DNA of 64,000 nucleotides from Curtobacterium sp. UNCCL20 (GCF_900101675.1 NZ_FNKG01000003.1:367609-431608); one strand, 5' to 3'; counted from the first letter of the stretch, positions 30,361 through 39,026 are shown. Made by a program: numbers and translations. The notes: generated from the letters alone by a model not told the origin.

Positions 30361-30999
30361 CTAGCCGCGCAGCCCGAGGGTCGCCAGCACGGCGGACAGG
30401 TCGCGGTCCACGACCGCGACGTCCGCCTGCTCACGGACGCGCGGTTTCGCGTCGAACGCCACCGACAGGGCGGCGACGCGCATCATCTCGAGGTCGTTCG
30501 CGCCGTCGCCGACCGCGACGGTGCGGGCGAGCGGGACGCCGTCGACGGCTGCCCACTCGCGGAGCGCGTCGGCCTTCGCGTGCGCGTCCACCACGTCGCC
30601 GAGGACGCGTCCGGTCAGGACGCCGTCCCGCACCTCGAGCCGGTTGGCGCGGCAGTGGTCGAGTCCCAGCCGCTCGGCGAACGGGTCGAGGACCTCGTGG
30701 AAGCCACCGGACACGACCCCCACGGTCCCGCCGGCGTCGTGCACGCCACGGACCAGCTGGTCAGCGCCCCGCGTCACACGGACCGCGTCCTGTGCGCGGC
30801 GGAAGACGTCGGCCTGGAGGCCCGCCAGGGTCGCGACACGCTCCCGGAGGCTCTCCGCGAAGTCGATCTCGCCGCGCATGGCGCGCTCCGTGATCGCGGC
30901 GACCTGCGGCCGGGTCCCGGCGGTGTCCGCCAGGAGTTCGATGACCTCGTCCTCGAGGAGCGTGGAATCGGCATCGAGGACGACGAGGAAGCGTGGCAC
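30361..30999 (-). CDS. serB: Phosphoserine phosphatase
   Basis: HAD-family phosphatase completing serine synthesis from phosphoserine. The 212-residue form lacks the N-terminal ACT domains. Motif I is LDADSTLLEDE with Asp9 and Asp11, motif II SGGF, and motif III GDGANDLEM near 160. The GTG start is supported by TACCGT six bases upstream, indicating a leaderless transcript; the longer open frame upstream runs through a repeat and glgC. Confidence 0.93.
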   Translation of the reverse strand: MPRFLVVLDADSTLLEDEVIELLADTAGTRPQVAAITERAMRGEIDFAESLRERVATLAGLQADVFRRAQDAVRVTRGADQLVRGVHDAGGTVGVVSGGFHEVLDPFAERLGLDHCRANRLEVRDGVLTGRVLGDVVDAHAKADALREWAAVDGVPLARTVAVGDGANDLEMMRVAALSVAFDAKPRVREQADVAVVDRDLSAVLATLGLRG

Positions 31000-31005
31000 G
31001 CACCA

Positions 31006-31011
31006 ACGGTA
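31006..31011 (-). promoter_or_regulatory. serB leaderless promoter
   Basis: TACCGT on the minus strand, six bases before the serB GTG, so that transcription would start at the start codon. Confidence 0.5.
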
Positions 31012-31020
31012 CCGACTGTC

Positions 31021-31059
31021 GGAGGCGCGGCTCGTCCGTGTGACGTCAGCCGCGCCTCC
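31021..31059. repeat. GGAGGCGCG palindrome after glgC
   Basis: Twelve-base perfect arms (GGAGGCGCGGCT and complement) with a 15-base loop, 36 bp past the glgC stop. Probable terminator of glgC and insulator before serB. Confidence 0.75.
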
Positions 31060-31094
31060 AGGCCGGATCTCGGTCTGCTCCCGAGTCTCGGTGC

Positions 31095-32336
31095 CTACGC
31101 CTCGACCCGGACGCCCTTGCCGACCACGGTGATCCCTGACGGGGTGACGGTGAAGCCGCGCGCCTCGTCCGCCTCGCGGTCGACGCCCACCTGCGCGCCC
31201 GGTGCGATGACGACGTCCTTGTCGAGGATCGCGCGGTTCACGGTCGAACCCGCGCCGATCGACGCCCGCTCGAACACGATCGAGTCGAGCACCTTCGCGC
31301 CCGAGTCGATGGAGCACCACGGGCCGATCATGCTGCGCTCGACCTGCGCCCCGGAGACCAGACAGCCGAGCGACACGAGCGAGTCCACCGTCGAGCCGGT
31401 GTTGCCGTTCGCGTCGCGCACGAACTTCGCCGGCGGCAGGTTCGTCTGCTGGTTGAAGATCGGCCAGTCCTGGTTGTACAGGTTGAAGACCGGGACGGGC
31501 GCGATCAGGTCCATGTGCGCGTCGTAGAACGAGTCGATCGTCCCCACGTCGCGCCAGTAGTACCGGTCTCGCTCGTTCGAGCCGGGCACGTCGTTGCGCT
31601 TGAGGTCGTAGACACCGGCGTCGCCACGGGCCACGAAGTCCGGCACGATGTCGCCACCCATGTCGTGGTCCGACGTCTCGATCTGACCGTCGCGGAGGAC
31701 CGCGTCGACGAGCGCGTCTGCGTTGAAGACGTAGTTGCCCATCGACGCGAGGATCTCGTGGGGGGAGTCGGCGAGCCCGACCGCGTCCTTCGGCTTCTCG
31801 AGGAACGCCTCGATCTTGGTCGGGTCGTCGTCGGCGACCTGGATGACACCGAACTGGTCGGCGAGCTCGATCGGCTGCCGGATCGCGGCGACCGTGGCAC
31901 TGCGGCCGGAGGCGATGTGCGCCTCGACCATCTGGTGGAAGTCCATCCGGTACACGTGGTCCGCACCGACCACGACGACGATGTCGGGGCGTTCGTCGCG
32001 CAACAGGTTGAGCGACTGCAGGATCGCGTCCGCCGAACCCGCGAACCAGCGCTTGCCGAGCCGCTGCTGGGCCGGCACCGACGCAACGTAGGAGCCGAGG
32101 ATGCCCTCCATGCGCCAGGTCTTCGCGACGTGGCGGTCGAGGCTGTGGGACTTGTACTGCGTCAGGACGACGATCTTCTGCAGCCCGGAGTTGACCAGGT
32201 TGGAGAGCGCGAAGTCGATGAGGCGGAAGTTGCCCCCGAACGGGACTGCGGGCTTCGCGCGGTCGGCCGTGAGCGGCATGAGCCGCTTTCCCTCGCCTCC
32301 GGCGAGCACGATGCCGAATACCTTCTTTGGTGCCAT
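31095..32336 (-). CDS. glgC: Glucose-1-phosphate adenylyltransferase
   Basis: Makes ADP-glucose from glucose-1-phosphate and ATP for glycogen or maltose-1-phosphate synthesis. The 413-residue protein has [13 protein letters not shown] (11-23), [23 protein letters not shown] near 268 and a left-handed beta-helix C-terminus. The ATG was preferred over a GTG three codons earlier because TACTGT lies seven bases before it. It is divergent from glgA, the usual actinobacterial pairing. Confidence 0.96.
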   Translation of the reverse strand: MAPKKVFGIVLAGGEGKRLMPLTADRAKPAVPFGGNFRLIDFALSNLVNSGLQKIVVLTQYKSHSLDRHVAKTWRMEGILGSYVASVPAQQRLGKRWFAGSADAILQSLNLLRDERPDIVVVVGADHVYRMDFHQMVEAHIASGRSATVAAIRQPIELADQFGVIQVADDDPTKIEAFLEKPKDAVGLADSPHEILASMGNYVFNADALVDAVLRDGQIETSDHDMGGDIVPDFVARGDAGVYDLKRNDVPGSNERDRYYWRDVGTIDSFYDAHMDLIAPVPVFNLYNQDWPIFNQQTNLPPAKFVRDANGNTGSTVDSLVSLGCLVSGAQVERSMIGPWCSIDSGAKVLDSIVFERASIGAGSTVNRAILDKDVVIAPGAQVGVDREADEARGFTVTPSGITVVGKGVRVEA

Positions 32337-32343
32337 GCCGCTC

Positions 32344-32377
32344 ACAGTAGGCGTCCGCGGTGGGAACCCGTTACGTT
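32344..32377. promoter_or_regulatory. Divergent glgC / glgA leaderless promoters
   Basis: On the minus strand TACTGT (complement of 32344-32349) lies seven bases before the glgC ATG. On the plus strand TACGTT (32372-32377) lies six bases before the glgA GTG. The whole spacer is only 47 bp, so the two promoters must share or compete for polymerase. Confidence 0.55.
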
Positions 32378-32383
32378 GAACGC

Positions 32384-33583
32384 GTGCGAGTCGATCTGCT
32401 GACCAGGGAGTATCCGCCGGAGGTCTACGGCGGAGCGGGTGTCCACGTTGCCGAACTGACCTCGGCGTTGCGGTCCGGGACCGACACCGAGGTGCGGGTC
32501 CGTGCCTTCGGGGCGTTCCGCGACGAAGCCGACGTGTGGGCCTACCGGACCCCGGACGGCCTCGAGCAGGCGAACGGCGCGCTGCAGGCCCTCGGCACCG
32601 ACGTCGCCATCGCGGCGGACGTCGAGGGTGCCGACGTCGTGCACTCGCACACCTGGTACGCCAACTCGGCGGGCCGGATCGCGCAGCTGACCTACGGCAT
32701 CCCGCACGTCGTCACCGCCCACAGCCTCGAGCCGCTCCGCCCGTGGAAGGCCGAGCAGCTCGGCGGGGGCTACCGCCTGTCCAGCTGGATGGAGCGCGAG
32801 GCGTTCGAACACGCGGACGGCGTCATCGCGGTCTCCAGGGCCATGCGCGCCGACATCCTCCGCTCGTACCCGTCGATCGACCCCGCGAAGGTGCACGTCG
32901 TCTACAACGGCATCGACATCGAGGAGTGGAAGCCGACCGTCGACGAGGACGCCGTCCGCGCCCTGGGGATCGACCCGTCCAAGCCGAGCGTCGTGTTCGT
33001 CGGACGCATCACCCGGCAGAAGGGGCTGCCCTACCTGCTCCGCGCCGTCGCGTCCCTGCCCGAGGGCGTGCAGATCGTCCTGTGCGCGGGCGCTCCCGAC
33101 ACGCCGGAGATCATGGCCGAGGTCACGTCGCTCGTCTCCGACCTGCGGGACCAGCGCGAGGGCGTCGTGTGGATCGACCGGATGCTCTCGCACCAGGAGA
33201 TCGTGAACGTGCTGTCCTCGGGCACCGTGTTCGTCTGCCCGTCGGTGTACGAGCCGCTCGGGATCGTCAACCTCGAGGCGATGGCGTGCGGCATCCCCGT
33301 CGTCGGGACCGGCACCGGGGGCATCCCCGAGGTCGTCGCCGACGGTCTGACCGGTCGCATCGTGCCGATCGACCAGGCGCAGGACGGCACCGGCACCCCG
33401 ACCGACCCGGACACGTTCGTCGCCGACCTCGCCGCGACCCTCAACGAGGTGCTCGCCGACGAGGGGCTGGCGAAGCTCATGGGTCGCGCCGGACGGCTCC
33501 GCGTCGAGACCGAGTTCACGTGGGACGCCATCGCCACCCGGACACGCCAGGTGTACGACGAGGTGCTCGGCCGGAACCCGTAG
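32384..33583 (+). CDS. glgA: Glycogen synthase, actinobacterial GT4 type (GlgA/GlgM)
   Basis: GT4 glycosyltransferase using ADP-glucose. The 399-residue protein starts with [20 protein letters not shown], has HSHTWYAN near 90, [17 protein letters not shown] near 205 and the donor-binding [19 protein letters not shown] near 290. The mycobacterial relative makes alpha-maltose-1-phosphate and is named GlgM; which product is made here cannot be read from sequence. The GTG is supported by TACGTT six bases before it. Confidence 0.92.
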   Translation: MRVDLLTREYPPEVYGGAGVHVAELTSALRSGTDTEVRVRAFGAFRDEADVWAYRTPDGLEQANGALQALGTDVAIAADVEGADVVHSHTWYANSAGRIAQLTYGIPHVVTAHSLEPLRPWKAEQLGGGYRLSSWMEREAFEHADGVIAVSRAMRADILRSYPSIDPAKVHVVYNGIDIEEWKPTVDEDAVRALGIDPSKPSVVFVGRITRQKGLPYLLRAVASLPEGVQIVLCAGAPDTPEIMAEVTSLVSDLRDQREGVVWIDRMLSHQEIVNVLSSGTVFVCPSVYEPLGIVNLEAMACGIPVVGTGTGGIPEVVADGLTGRIVPIDQAQDGTGTPTDPDTFVADLAATLNEVLADEGLAKLMGRAGRLRVETEFTWDAIATRTRQVYDEVLGRNP

Positions 33584-33586
33584 GCT
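33581..33586 (+). promoter_or_regulatory. Leaderless promoter overlapping the glgA stop
   Basis: TAGGCT lies six bases before the ATG of the next gene; its first three bases are the glgA stop codon. Confidence 0.5.
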
Positions 33587-33592
33587 GGTCGC

Positions 33593-34375
33593 ATGCCCTC
33601 GGTCGTGCGCTTGTCAGACGTCTCCGTGGTCCGCAACGGGGCCACCATCCTCGACGGGATCTCGTGGGAGGTGCAGGACGACGAACGCTGGGTCGTGCTC
33701 GGTGCCAACGGTGCCGGCAAGACCACGCTGCTCCAGGTCGCGGGCGCGCAGACGTTCCCGACCTCGGGCGAGGTCGAGGTGCTCGGCACGGAGCTCGGCG
33801 GCGCCGACCTGTTCGAGCTGCGCCCCCGGATCGGCTTCGCGTCGACCGCGCTCGCCCGGCGCATCCCGGTGACCGAGAAGGTCATCGACGTGGTGCTCAC
33901 CGCCGCCTACTCGGTCACGGGTCGCTGGAACGAGGAGTACGAGGAGCTCGACGTCCGCCGTGCGCAGCGCGTGCTCGACGAGTGGGGCCTCGGCGCCTTC
34001 ACCGACCGCACGTTCGGTGAGCTGAGCGACGGCGAGCAGAAGCGCGTCCAGATCGCGCGGGCCGTGATGACCGACCCGGAGATCCTGTTCCTCGACGAGC
34101 CGGCCGCGTCGCTCGACCTCGGCGCGCGCGAGAGCCTCGTCCGGACCCTCGGCGGCTACGCCCAGAGCGAGGACTCGCCCGCGATCGTCATCGTCACCCA
34201 CCACGTCGAGGAGATCCCCGCCGGGTTCACCCACGCCCTCGTGCTCGCCGACGGGCACGTGCAGGCCGCCGGCCCCATCGACGAGGTCCTGACCGCCTCG
34301 ACCCTGACCGAGGCATTCGGCATCGAGCTCACCGTGACCAAGGACGCCGGCCGCTACACGGCTCGCGCGGCCTGA
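33593..34375 (+). CDS. ABC transporter ATP-binding protein
   Basis: Single ABC ATPase of 260 residues: Walker A GANGAGKTT near 38, signature ELSDGEQKRVQIA near 142 (LSDGE rather than LSGGQ), Walker B ILFLDEPAASLD, and the H-loop VTHHVEEIP. Similar proteins are annotated in iron or molybdate uptake systems, but no permease or binding protein is adjacent, so the partner and substrate are unknown. It may also be a soluble ModF-like ATPase. Confidence 0.85.
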   Translation: MPSVVRLSDVSVVRNGATILDGISWEVQDDERWVVLGANGAGKTTLLQVAGAQTFPTSGEVEVLGTELGGADLFELRPRIGFASTALARRIPVTEKVIDVVLTAAYSVTGRWNEEYEELDVRRAQRVLDEWGLGAFTDRTFGELSDGEQKRVQIARAVMTDPEILFLDEPAASLDLGARESLVRTLGGYAQSEDSPAIVIVTHHVEEIPAGFTHALVLADGHVQAAGPIDEVLTASTLTEAFGIELTVTKDAGRYTARAA

Positions 34376-34416
34376 CACGCTCACTGCGGCTGCTCCCGTT
34401 CGGGCTCGCTGTCTGG

Positions 34417-34422
34417 TAACGT
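34417..34422 (+). promoter_or_regulatory. -10 box of rpmE2
   Basis: TAACGT preceded by TGG, about 70 bp before rpmE2. No inverted repeat resembling a Zur operator was seen nearby. Confidence 0.45.
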
Positions 34423-34493
34423 AGACGGCTGGCGCAAGCCGCAGACTTCCGGCGCTCTCGCGCACTTCCATCACCGCTATCCGAGGAATCTCC

Positions 34494-34742
34494 ATGAAGA
34501 CCGACACCCACCCCGAGTACCGCGCCATCGTCTTCCGCGACCTGGCCTCCGGTGAGACGTTCCTGACGCGTTCGACCGCGAACAGCGACAAGACCATCGA
34601 GCTCGACGGTGCGACCTACCCGGTCATCGACGTCGAGATCTCGTCCGCTTCGCACCCGTTCTACACGGGCAAGCAGCGCATCCTCGACTCGGCCGGTCGC
34701 GTCGAGAAGTTCAACCAGCGCTTCAAGGGCTTCGGCAAGTAG
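34494..34742 (+). CDS. rpmE2: 50S ribosomal protein L31 type B
   Basis: Zinc-independent L31 of 82 residues. It has the family pattern [28 protein letters not shown] and [10 protein letters not shown] and lacks the CxxC pairs of zinc-binding L31. In many bacteria this form is induced by zinc starvation through Zur; here no Zur box is evident, so it may be the main L31. GAGGAATCTCC before the ATG gives the ribosome binding site; a strong terminator follows. Confidence 0.96.
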   Translation: MKTDTHPEYRAIVFRDLASGETFLTRSTANSDKTIELDGATYPVIDVEISSASHPFYTGKQRILDSAGRVEKFNQRFKGFGK

Positions 34743-34760
34743 GTAGCCGACTCTTCCCAC

Positions 34761-34794
34761 AGCGGGCGGTCCTCCTCCGGGAGGGCCGCCCGCT
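34761..34794 (+). terminator. Intrinsic terminator after rpmE2
   Basis: Arms AGCGGGCGGTCCTCC and GAGGGCCGCCCGCT pair with one G-T wobble around a short loop, 18 bp past the stop, followed by TCGTTG. Confidence 0.9.
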
Positions 34795-34867
34795 TCGTTG
34801 TGTGTGGGCGGGTGGGTGGGGGCGGGGTGTGGCTTGGCGTGGCGTGGTGTGGCGTGGCGTGGCGCAA

Positions 34868-34930
34868 AACACCGGTGTTCGTCGGTCGCGCCCTGCTATG
34901 CGCCGGTGCGGAGTGCAGGCACCGGTGTTT
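34868..34930. repeat. Paired ACACCGGTGT element, copy 1
   Basis: Palindrome AACACCGGTGTT (34868-34879), a 40-bp spacer beginning CGTCGGTCGCGCCCTG, then CACCGGTG (34920-34927). The same palindrome-spacer-palindrome arrangement recurs at 35121-35184. The bases before it (34800-34866) are a GT-rich run with repeated GGCGT and no gene. Confidence 0.7.
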
Positions 34931-34966
34931 CGCGCCCGCCGAGGGCCCGGGTGCGCCCGGCTGTCG

Positions 34967-35002
34967 CTGTGGCTGTGGCTGTGGCTGTGGCTGTGGCTGT
35001 GG
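34967..35002. repeat. CTGTGG hexamer microsatellite
   Basis: Six perfect tandem CTGTGG copies, preceded by one with a single change (CTGTCG). It lies in non-coding DNA between rpmE2 and the exonuclease gene; length variation between strains is likely. Confidence 0.9.
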
Positions 35003-35037
35003 CTCGGCGCGGCCAGCGCTTGCGGTTCGGTTCGGTG

Positions 35038-35102
35038 CCGCACAACCGAAGCACGCCGGAACCGCGGTTCGACGTGGTTCCGGCAGACTTTGGTTGTGCG
35101 GG
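35038..35102. repeat. Long imperfect hairpin
   Basis: CCGCACAACCGAAG pairs with CTTTGGTTGTGCGG at the base, and GCCGGAACC with GGTTCCGGC inside, giving a stem of more than 20 pairs around an eight-to-ten-base loop. It sits midway between the two ACACCGGTGT elements. No gene is seen in 34795-35250. Confidence 0.7.
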
Positions 35103-35120
35103 ACCTCGCGACGGATCGCT

Positions 35121-35184
35121 GAACACCGGTGTTCGTCCGTCGCGCCCTGGGATGTGCCGGTTCATAGAACGAACACCGGTGTTC
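35121..35184. repeat. Paired GAACACCGGTGTTC element, copy 2
   Basis: Two perfect 14-bp palindromes GAACACCGGTGTTC (35121-35134 and 35171-35184) enclose a 36-bp spacer starting GTCCGTCGCGCCCTG that matches the spacer of copy 1. The pair lies about 250 bp from copy 1. Confidence 0.8.
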
Positions 35185-35250
35185 AGCGGAGGCGGCGCGG
35201 ACGCAGCGCGGGCGGCGCGGACGCACCGGAGCGCGGCGGCGCGGGTGCCC

Positions 35251-35997
35251 TCAGCCGGCGTTGCGGTGCGGCCAGCGACCGTCGGCCGTGAAGGACGGGT
35301 CGCGCTTCTTCCGCATGTAGTCCTGGAACGAGGTGGCCTGCTCGGCGCACCACCCGACCTGCTTCCGGTGGAGTTCTTCGGCCGAGACACCGAGCTCCTG
35401 CGGGTACTTCGCCGCGATGGCCTGTGCGACACGCCCGGCAGCGATCGCATCGGCTCCGGCGTCGTGCGCGTCCGACAGCGTCACGCCGTAGAGCTCGGAC
35501 GCGGCCTCGAGCGTGCGCTTGCCCTTCCGGAAGGTGTCGAGCGCCTTGTCGATCACGAGCGGATCGACGACGTTGCCGATGACGGGGGAGGCGATGCCGT
35601 GACGCTTGGCCTCGCGGTCGAGGACGGTGAGGTCGTACGGGGCGTTGTAGATCACCAGCGGGATGCCGCGCGCGAACACAGCCTCGACCGCGGCGATGAT
35701 CTCGGCCACGACGTCACCGGCGGGGCGCCCATCGGCCCGGGCACGCTCGGTGGTGATGCCGTGCACCGCTGCCGCGCCCTCGGGGATCTCCACGCCGGGG
35801 TCTGCGAGCCATGCACCCTCGACGATGGAGCGACCGGTCATGTCGATCAGGCCGACGTGCGCCGTGACGATCCGGGCGGTCTCGACGTCGACGCCGGTGG
35901 TCTCGAGGTCGAAGACGCCGAGTGCGTGCCACCACGGTCGGCCGGAGAGGTCCTGCGCGGGGGCGGGGGAGTCGAGCTGCGCTGTGGGGAACGTCAC
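35251..35997 (-). CDS. DEDDh 3'-5' exonuclease (DnaQ-like)
   Basis: Exonuclease of the DnaQ/RNase T superfamily, 248 residues. Acidic residues are in VFDLETTG near 28, NAPYDLTVLD near 115 and HDAGADA with the DEDDh histidine near 180. It could be a polymerase proofreading relative or a free DNase/RNase. Start: the frame allows GTG at 36003 or 35997; the second is preferred because TAGCCT lies six bases ahead of it and touches the first. Confidence 0.88.
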   Translation of the reverse strand: MTFPTAQLDSPAPAQDLSGRPWWHALGVFDLETTGVDVETARIVTAHVGLIDMTGRSIVEGAWLADPGVEIPEGAAAVHGITTERARADGRPAGDVVAEIIAAVEAVFARGIPLVIYNAPYDLTVLDREAKRHGIASPVIGNVVDPLVIDKALDTFRKGKRTLEAASELYGVTLSDAHDAGADAIAAGRVAQAIAAKYPQELGVSAEELHRKQVGWCAEQATSFQDYMRKKRDPSFTADGRWPHRNAG

Positions 35998-36003
35998 GGG
36001 CAC

Positions 36004-36009
36004 AGGCTA
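36004..36009 (-). promoter_or_regulatory. Leaderless promoter of the exonuclease gene
   Basis: TAGCCT on the minus strand, six bases before the preferred GTG at 35997. Confidence 0.45.
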
Positions 36010-36040
36010 ACGGCACGCACCGACACGCCGAGGCACCGCC

Positions 36041-36125
36041 GCGCCCACGGTGCCGACAGCCGGCCCAACGCGCCCACGGGGCCGACAGCCGCCCAACGCG
36101 CTCACATCGTCGACAGCCGCCCGCC
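36041..36125. repeat. 28-bp direct repeat, three copies
   Basis: Units of 28-29 bp of the form GCGCCCACGG, then GCCGACAGCC, then GCCCAAC, at 36041, 36070 and 36098; the third has diverged. They lie between the exonuclease start and the treS stop. No gene in the 179-bp gap. Confidence 0.75.
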
Positions 36126-36182
36126 GCCCACCGCGGCGACGGCCGAGCACCGCCCGCCGCGCCGGAAGCGCCGACCGAGCGC

Positions 36183-37892
36183 CTACCCGACCGGCGCGCC
36201 GATGTGCAGCCAGTAGAACGACTGCGTCCCGAGCGTCAACGTCACGGTGCCGTCCTCGTCGAACGACGGGAACGACCCGCCTCCGAACAGGTCGTACAGC
36301 GGCCGGCCGGCGTACTCCGGGCACGAGATCGTCACGGACGTCGGGTTCGTGGCGAACGAGAACACGCAGAGCACGTCCTCGGCGGAGGGCCCGAACTGCT
36401 GCCCGGAGCCCTCCCACGAGCGGACGAACGCGAGCACCGAGTCGTTCGAGGTGTCCTGCACGTCGAGGGTGCCGAGGCCGAACACGGGGTGCGCCTTCCG
36501 CACGTGGATGACGTTCCGCACCCAGTGCAGCAGGGAACGGGACTGCGCGAGCTGGGCCTCGACGTTGACCTGCGCGTAGTTGTACACGAGGGACTGCACC
36601 ACGGGCAGGTAGAGCTTCCCGGGGTCGGCGGTGGAGAAGCCCGCGTTCCGGTCCGGCGTCCACTGCATCGGCGTGCGGGAGGAGTCGCGGTCCGGCAGCC
36701 AGATGTTGTCGCCCATCCCGATCTCGTCCCCGTAGTAGAGGAACGGCGAACCGGGCAGCGAGAACAGCAGCGCGTGGATGAGTTCGAGCTCCGCGCGGGA
36801 GTTGTCGAGCAGCGGGGCGAGGCGACGGCGGATGCCGATGTTCGAGCGCATCCGCGGGTCGTAGCCGTACCAGCCGTACATCGCCTGCCGGTACTCCTCG
36901 CTGACCATCTCGAGGGTGAGCTCGTCGTGGTTGCGGAGGAACACGCCCCACGCGGCGGAGGACGGCACGTCGAGGGTCTCGGAGAGGATCGCCTTCAGTT
37001 CGGCGGCGTGTTGCGCACGGAGCGAGTAGAAGATGCGCGGCATGACCGGGAAGTCGAACGCCATGTGGCACTCGGGCTCCTCGTCGGTGCCGAAGAACGC
37101 GGCGGTCTCACGCGGCCACTGGTTCGCCTCGGCGAGGAGCACCCGGCCCGGGTACTCGTCGTCGACCATCGCGCGGAGCTGCTTGATGAACTCGTGCGTC
37201 TCCGGCTCGCCCTCGCCGTTGCCGTCCTCGGACTCGAACAGGTAGGGGATAGCGTCCAGTCGGAGGCCGTCGACGCCGAGGTCGAGCCAGTGCCGGACGA
37301 CGTCGTACACGGCCTCGACGACGGCCGGGTTCTCGAAGTTGAGGTCGGGCTGGTGCGAGAAGAAGCGGTGGAAGAAGAACTGGCGGCGGACCGGGTCGAA
37401 CGTCCAGTTCGACTCCTCGGTGTCGACGAAGATGATGCGGATGTTCGGGTAGTCCTCGTCGGTGTCCCGCCACACGTAGAAGTCGCCGTACGGACCGTCC
37501 GGGTCCTCACGGGACTGCTGGAACCACTCGTGCTGGTCGCTGGTGTGGTTGATCACCATGTCGATGACGATGCGCATGTTCCGCTCGTGCGACTTGGTGA
37601 CGAGTTCACGGAAGTCGTCGAGGGTGCCGAACTCGGGGAGGATCGCCTTGTAGTCGGCGATGTCGTAGCCGCCGTCGCGCATCGGCGACTTGAAGAACGG
37701 CGGGAGCCAGAGGGCGTCCACGCCGAGCCACTGCAGGTAGTCGAGTTTGCCGATGACGCCCTGGAGATCGCCGATGCCGTCTCCGTTCGAGTCGACGAAC
37801 GAGCGGATCATGCACTCGTAGAACACCGAGCGCTTGTACCACTGCGGGTCCAGTGTCAGGCCTGGGAGCTGGATCGGGGCGGTGAACGTCAC
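36183..37892 (-). CDS. treS: Trehalose synthase (maltose alpha-D-glucosyltransferase)
   Basis: GH13 enzyme interconverting maltose and trehalose. The 569-residue protein starts with the TreS-type WYKRSVFYECMIRSFVDSNGDGIGD and shows GH13 regions DMVINHTS near 107, GLRLDAIPYL with the nucleophile Asp near 205, LLAEANQWP with the acid Glu near 245 and FLRNHDELT near 312. No maltokinase is fused or adjacent. The GTG is supported by TAGCGT seven bases before it. With glgC/glgA nearby it suggests flow between trehalose, maltose phosphates and alpha-glucan. Confidence 0.95.
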   Translation of the reverse strand: MTFTAPIQLPGLTLDPQWYKRSVFYECMIRSFVDSNGDGIGDLQGVIGKLDYLQWLGVDALWLPPFFKSPMRDGGYDIADYKAILPEFGTLDDFRELVTKSHERNMRIVIDMVINHTSDQHEWFQQSREDPDGPYGDFYVWRDTDEDYPNIRIIFVDTEESNWTFDPVRRQFFFHRFFSHQPDLNFENPAVVEAVYDVVRHWLDLGVDGLRLDAIPYLFESEDGNGEGEPETHEFIKQLRAMVDDEYPGRVLLAEANQWPRETAAFFGTDEEPECHMAFDFPVMPRIFYSLRAQHAAELKAILSETLDVPSSAAWGVFLRNHDELTLEMVSEEYRQAMYGWYGYDPRMRSNIGIRRRLAPLLDNSRAELELIHALLFSLPGSPFLYYGDEIGMGDNIWLPDRDSSRTPMQWTPDRNAGFSTADPGKLYLPVVQSLVYNYAQVNVEAQLAQSRSLLHWVRNVIHVRKAHPVFGLGTLDVQDTSNDSVLAFVRSWEGSGQQFGPSAEDVLCVFSFATNPTSVTISCPEYAGRPLYDLFGGGSFPSFDEDGTVTLTLGTQSFYWLHIGAPVG

Positions 37893-37899
37893 CCTGGAC

Positions 37900-38053
37900 A
37901 CGCTAGGCCGCTGCTGGTCCGGTTGTCCGCAGAAAGGGCGGACTGCAGGTCGGACTGGAGGCGCGGCTCGTCCTCCACAGGCGCGTCGCCGCTGCGAGTT
38001 CTCCACGATTCACCCCGGGCGGGCACGGGCGCGGCGGTGCTGGTTCGTAGACT
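37900..38053. promoter_or_regulatory. Divergent treS / hydrolase promoters
   Basis: TAGCGT on the minus strand (complement of 37900-37905) is seven bases before the treS GTG. TAGACT on the plus strand (38048-38053) is seven bases before the hydrolase ATG. Both fit leaderless transcription. The 168-bp gap also holds a decayed palindrome. Confidence 0.5.
37955..37975. repeat. Decayed GGAGGCGCG palindrome (half copy)
   Basis: ACTGGAGGCGCGGCTCGTC matches the left arm of the repeat family, but the right arm is lost. It lies in the treS/hydrolase spacer rather than at a gene end. Confidence 0.5.
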
Positions 38054-38060
38054 GGCGCGG

Positions 38061-39026
38061 ATGCAACCGCCCGTGCTCTCCCCGTACCAGTCGCTGATGG
38101 CCGCCACCCCGGTCGTGCACCGCTCCGTCCAGGTCGACGGCCGCACCACCCACTTCTGGGTCTACGGCCCCGAGGACGCGGCCCGGACCGTTCTCGCCGT
38201 GCACGGCTTCCGCGGCGACCACCACGGGCTCGAGACGATCGCCGCGCACCTGCGGGGCGTCCGCGTGATCGTCCCCGACCTGCCGGGCTTCGGCGTGTCG
38301 GATCCGCTGCCGGTGTCGGACATCGACTCGTACGTCGCGTGGTTGAACGGGTTCCACGCGGCGCTGGGCCTCGGCCGTGACGCGGTCGTGCTCGGGCACT
38401 CGTTCGGTTCGATCGTCGTCGCCGCGACCGTCGCCGCGGGGCTCGACACCCGGCTGCTCGTCCTCGTGAACCCGATCGCCGCGCCCGCACTGCAGGGGCC
38501 GCGCGCCGTCGGCACCGGCATCGCGATCAGCTACTACCGAGCCGGTGCCATGCTGCCGAAGCCGCTCGGCCTCGGGCTGCTCCGGAACCCGGCCATCGTC
38601 CGGGCGATGAGCGTCGCGATGCTGAAGTCGCACGACCGCGACCTCCGCCGGTGGGTGCACGACCAGCACGACCGATACTTCTCGGCGTTCGCGAACCGCA
38701 CGAGCGTGCTCGAGGCGTTCCGCACCTCGGTGTCGCACGACGTGTCCGAGTACGCCGACCGCATCGGCGTGCCGGTCCTCATGATCGCGGCCGAGCGCGA
38801 CGACATCACGGCGGTGCCCGAGCAGCAGGCGCTGGCCGAGCGGCTCCGCGACGCTGAGCTCGTCGTGATCCCGCACGTCGGGCACCTCGTGCACTACGAG
38901 ACGCCCGACGTGGCGGCCGAGGCGGTCCTGCGTCGGATGTCGGACGCGCCCAAGCGCTCGAAGGGGGCGGGCAAGGCCAAGCCGGCCCGCGCCTCCCGGC
39001 AGCCGTCCGAGGGAGCGGCGTCGTGA
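38061..39026 (+). CDS. Alpha/beta hydrolase
   Basis: Alpha/beta-hydrolase fold protein of 321 residues. It has the oxyanion HGFRGDHHGLE near 48, nucleophile elbow LGHSFGS with Ser114, acid in AAERDDIT near 255 and catalytic His in HVGHLVHYE near 280. The C-terminal 30 residues are Lys/Ala/Arg rich. The substrate is unknown. The ATG is supported by TAGACT seven bases before it. It overlaps the following glycosyltransferase by four bases (GTGA), suggesting a joint role, perhaps in glycolipid or acylated-sugar metabolism. Confidence 0.88.
   Translation: MQPPVLSPYQSLMAATPVVHRSVQVDGRTTHFWVYGPEDAARTVLAVHGFRGDHHGLETIAAHLRGVRVIVPDLPGFGVSDPLPVSDIDSYVAWLNGFHAALGLGRDAVVLGHSFGSIVVAATVAAGLDTRLLVLVNPIAAPALQGPRAVGTGIAISYYRAGAMLPKPLGLGLLRNPAIVRAMSVAMLKSHDRDLRRWVHDQHDRYFSAFANRTSVLEAFRTSVSHDVSEYADRIGVPVLMIAAERDDITAVPEQQALAERLRDAELVVIPHVGHLVHYETPDVAAEAVLRRMSDAPKRSKGAGKAKPARASRQPSEGAAS

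Noticed and set aside
34380..34493. Zur operator before rpmE2
   Set aside because: No AT-rich inverted repeat of the Zur type is present, although L31B genes are often zinc-regulated.
35060..35090. tRNA-like T-loop (GGTTCGA)
   Set aside because: No matching acceptor stem, anticodon arm or D-arm could be folded around it; it belongs to the long hairpin.
35121..35184. GAACACCGGTGTTC as LexA/SOS boxes
   Set aside because: The actinobacterial/Gram-positive SOS box is GAACNNNNGTTC with four central bases; here six bases separate the half-sites, and no damage gene is next to them.
35922..38060. Plus-strand open frame upstream of the alpha/beta hydrolase
   Set aside because: It covers treS in antisense. 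The hydrolase fold begins at the ATG at 38061, which has its own -10 box.
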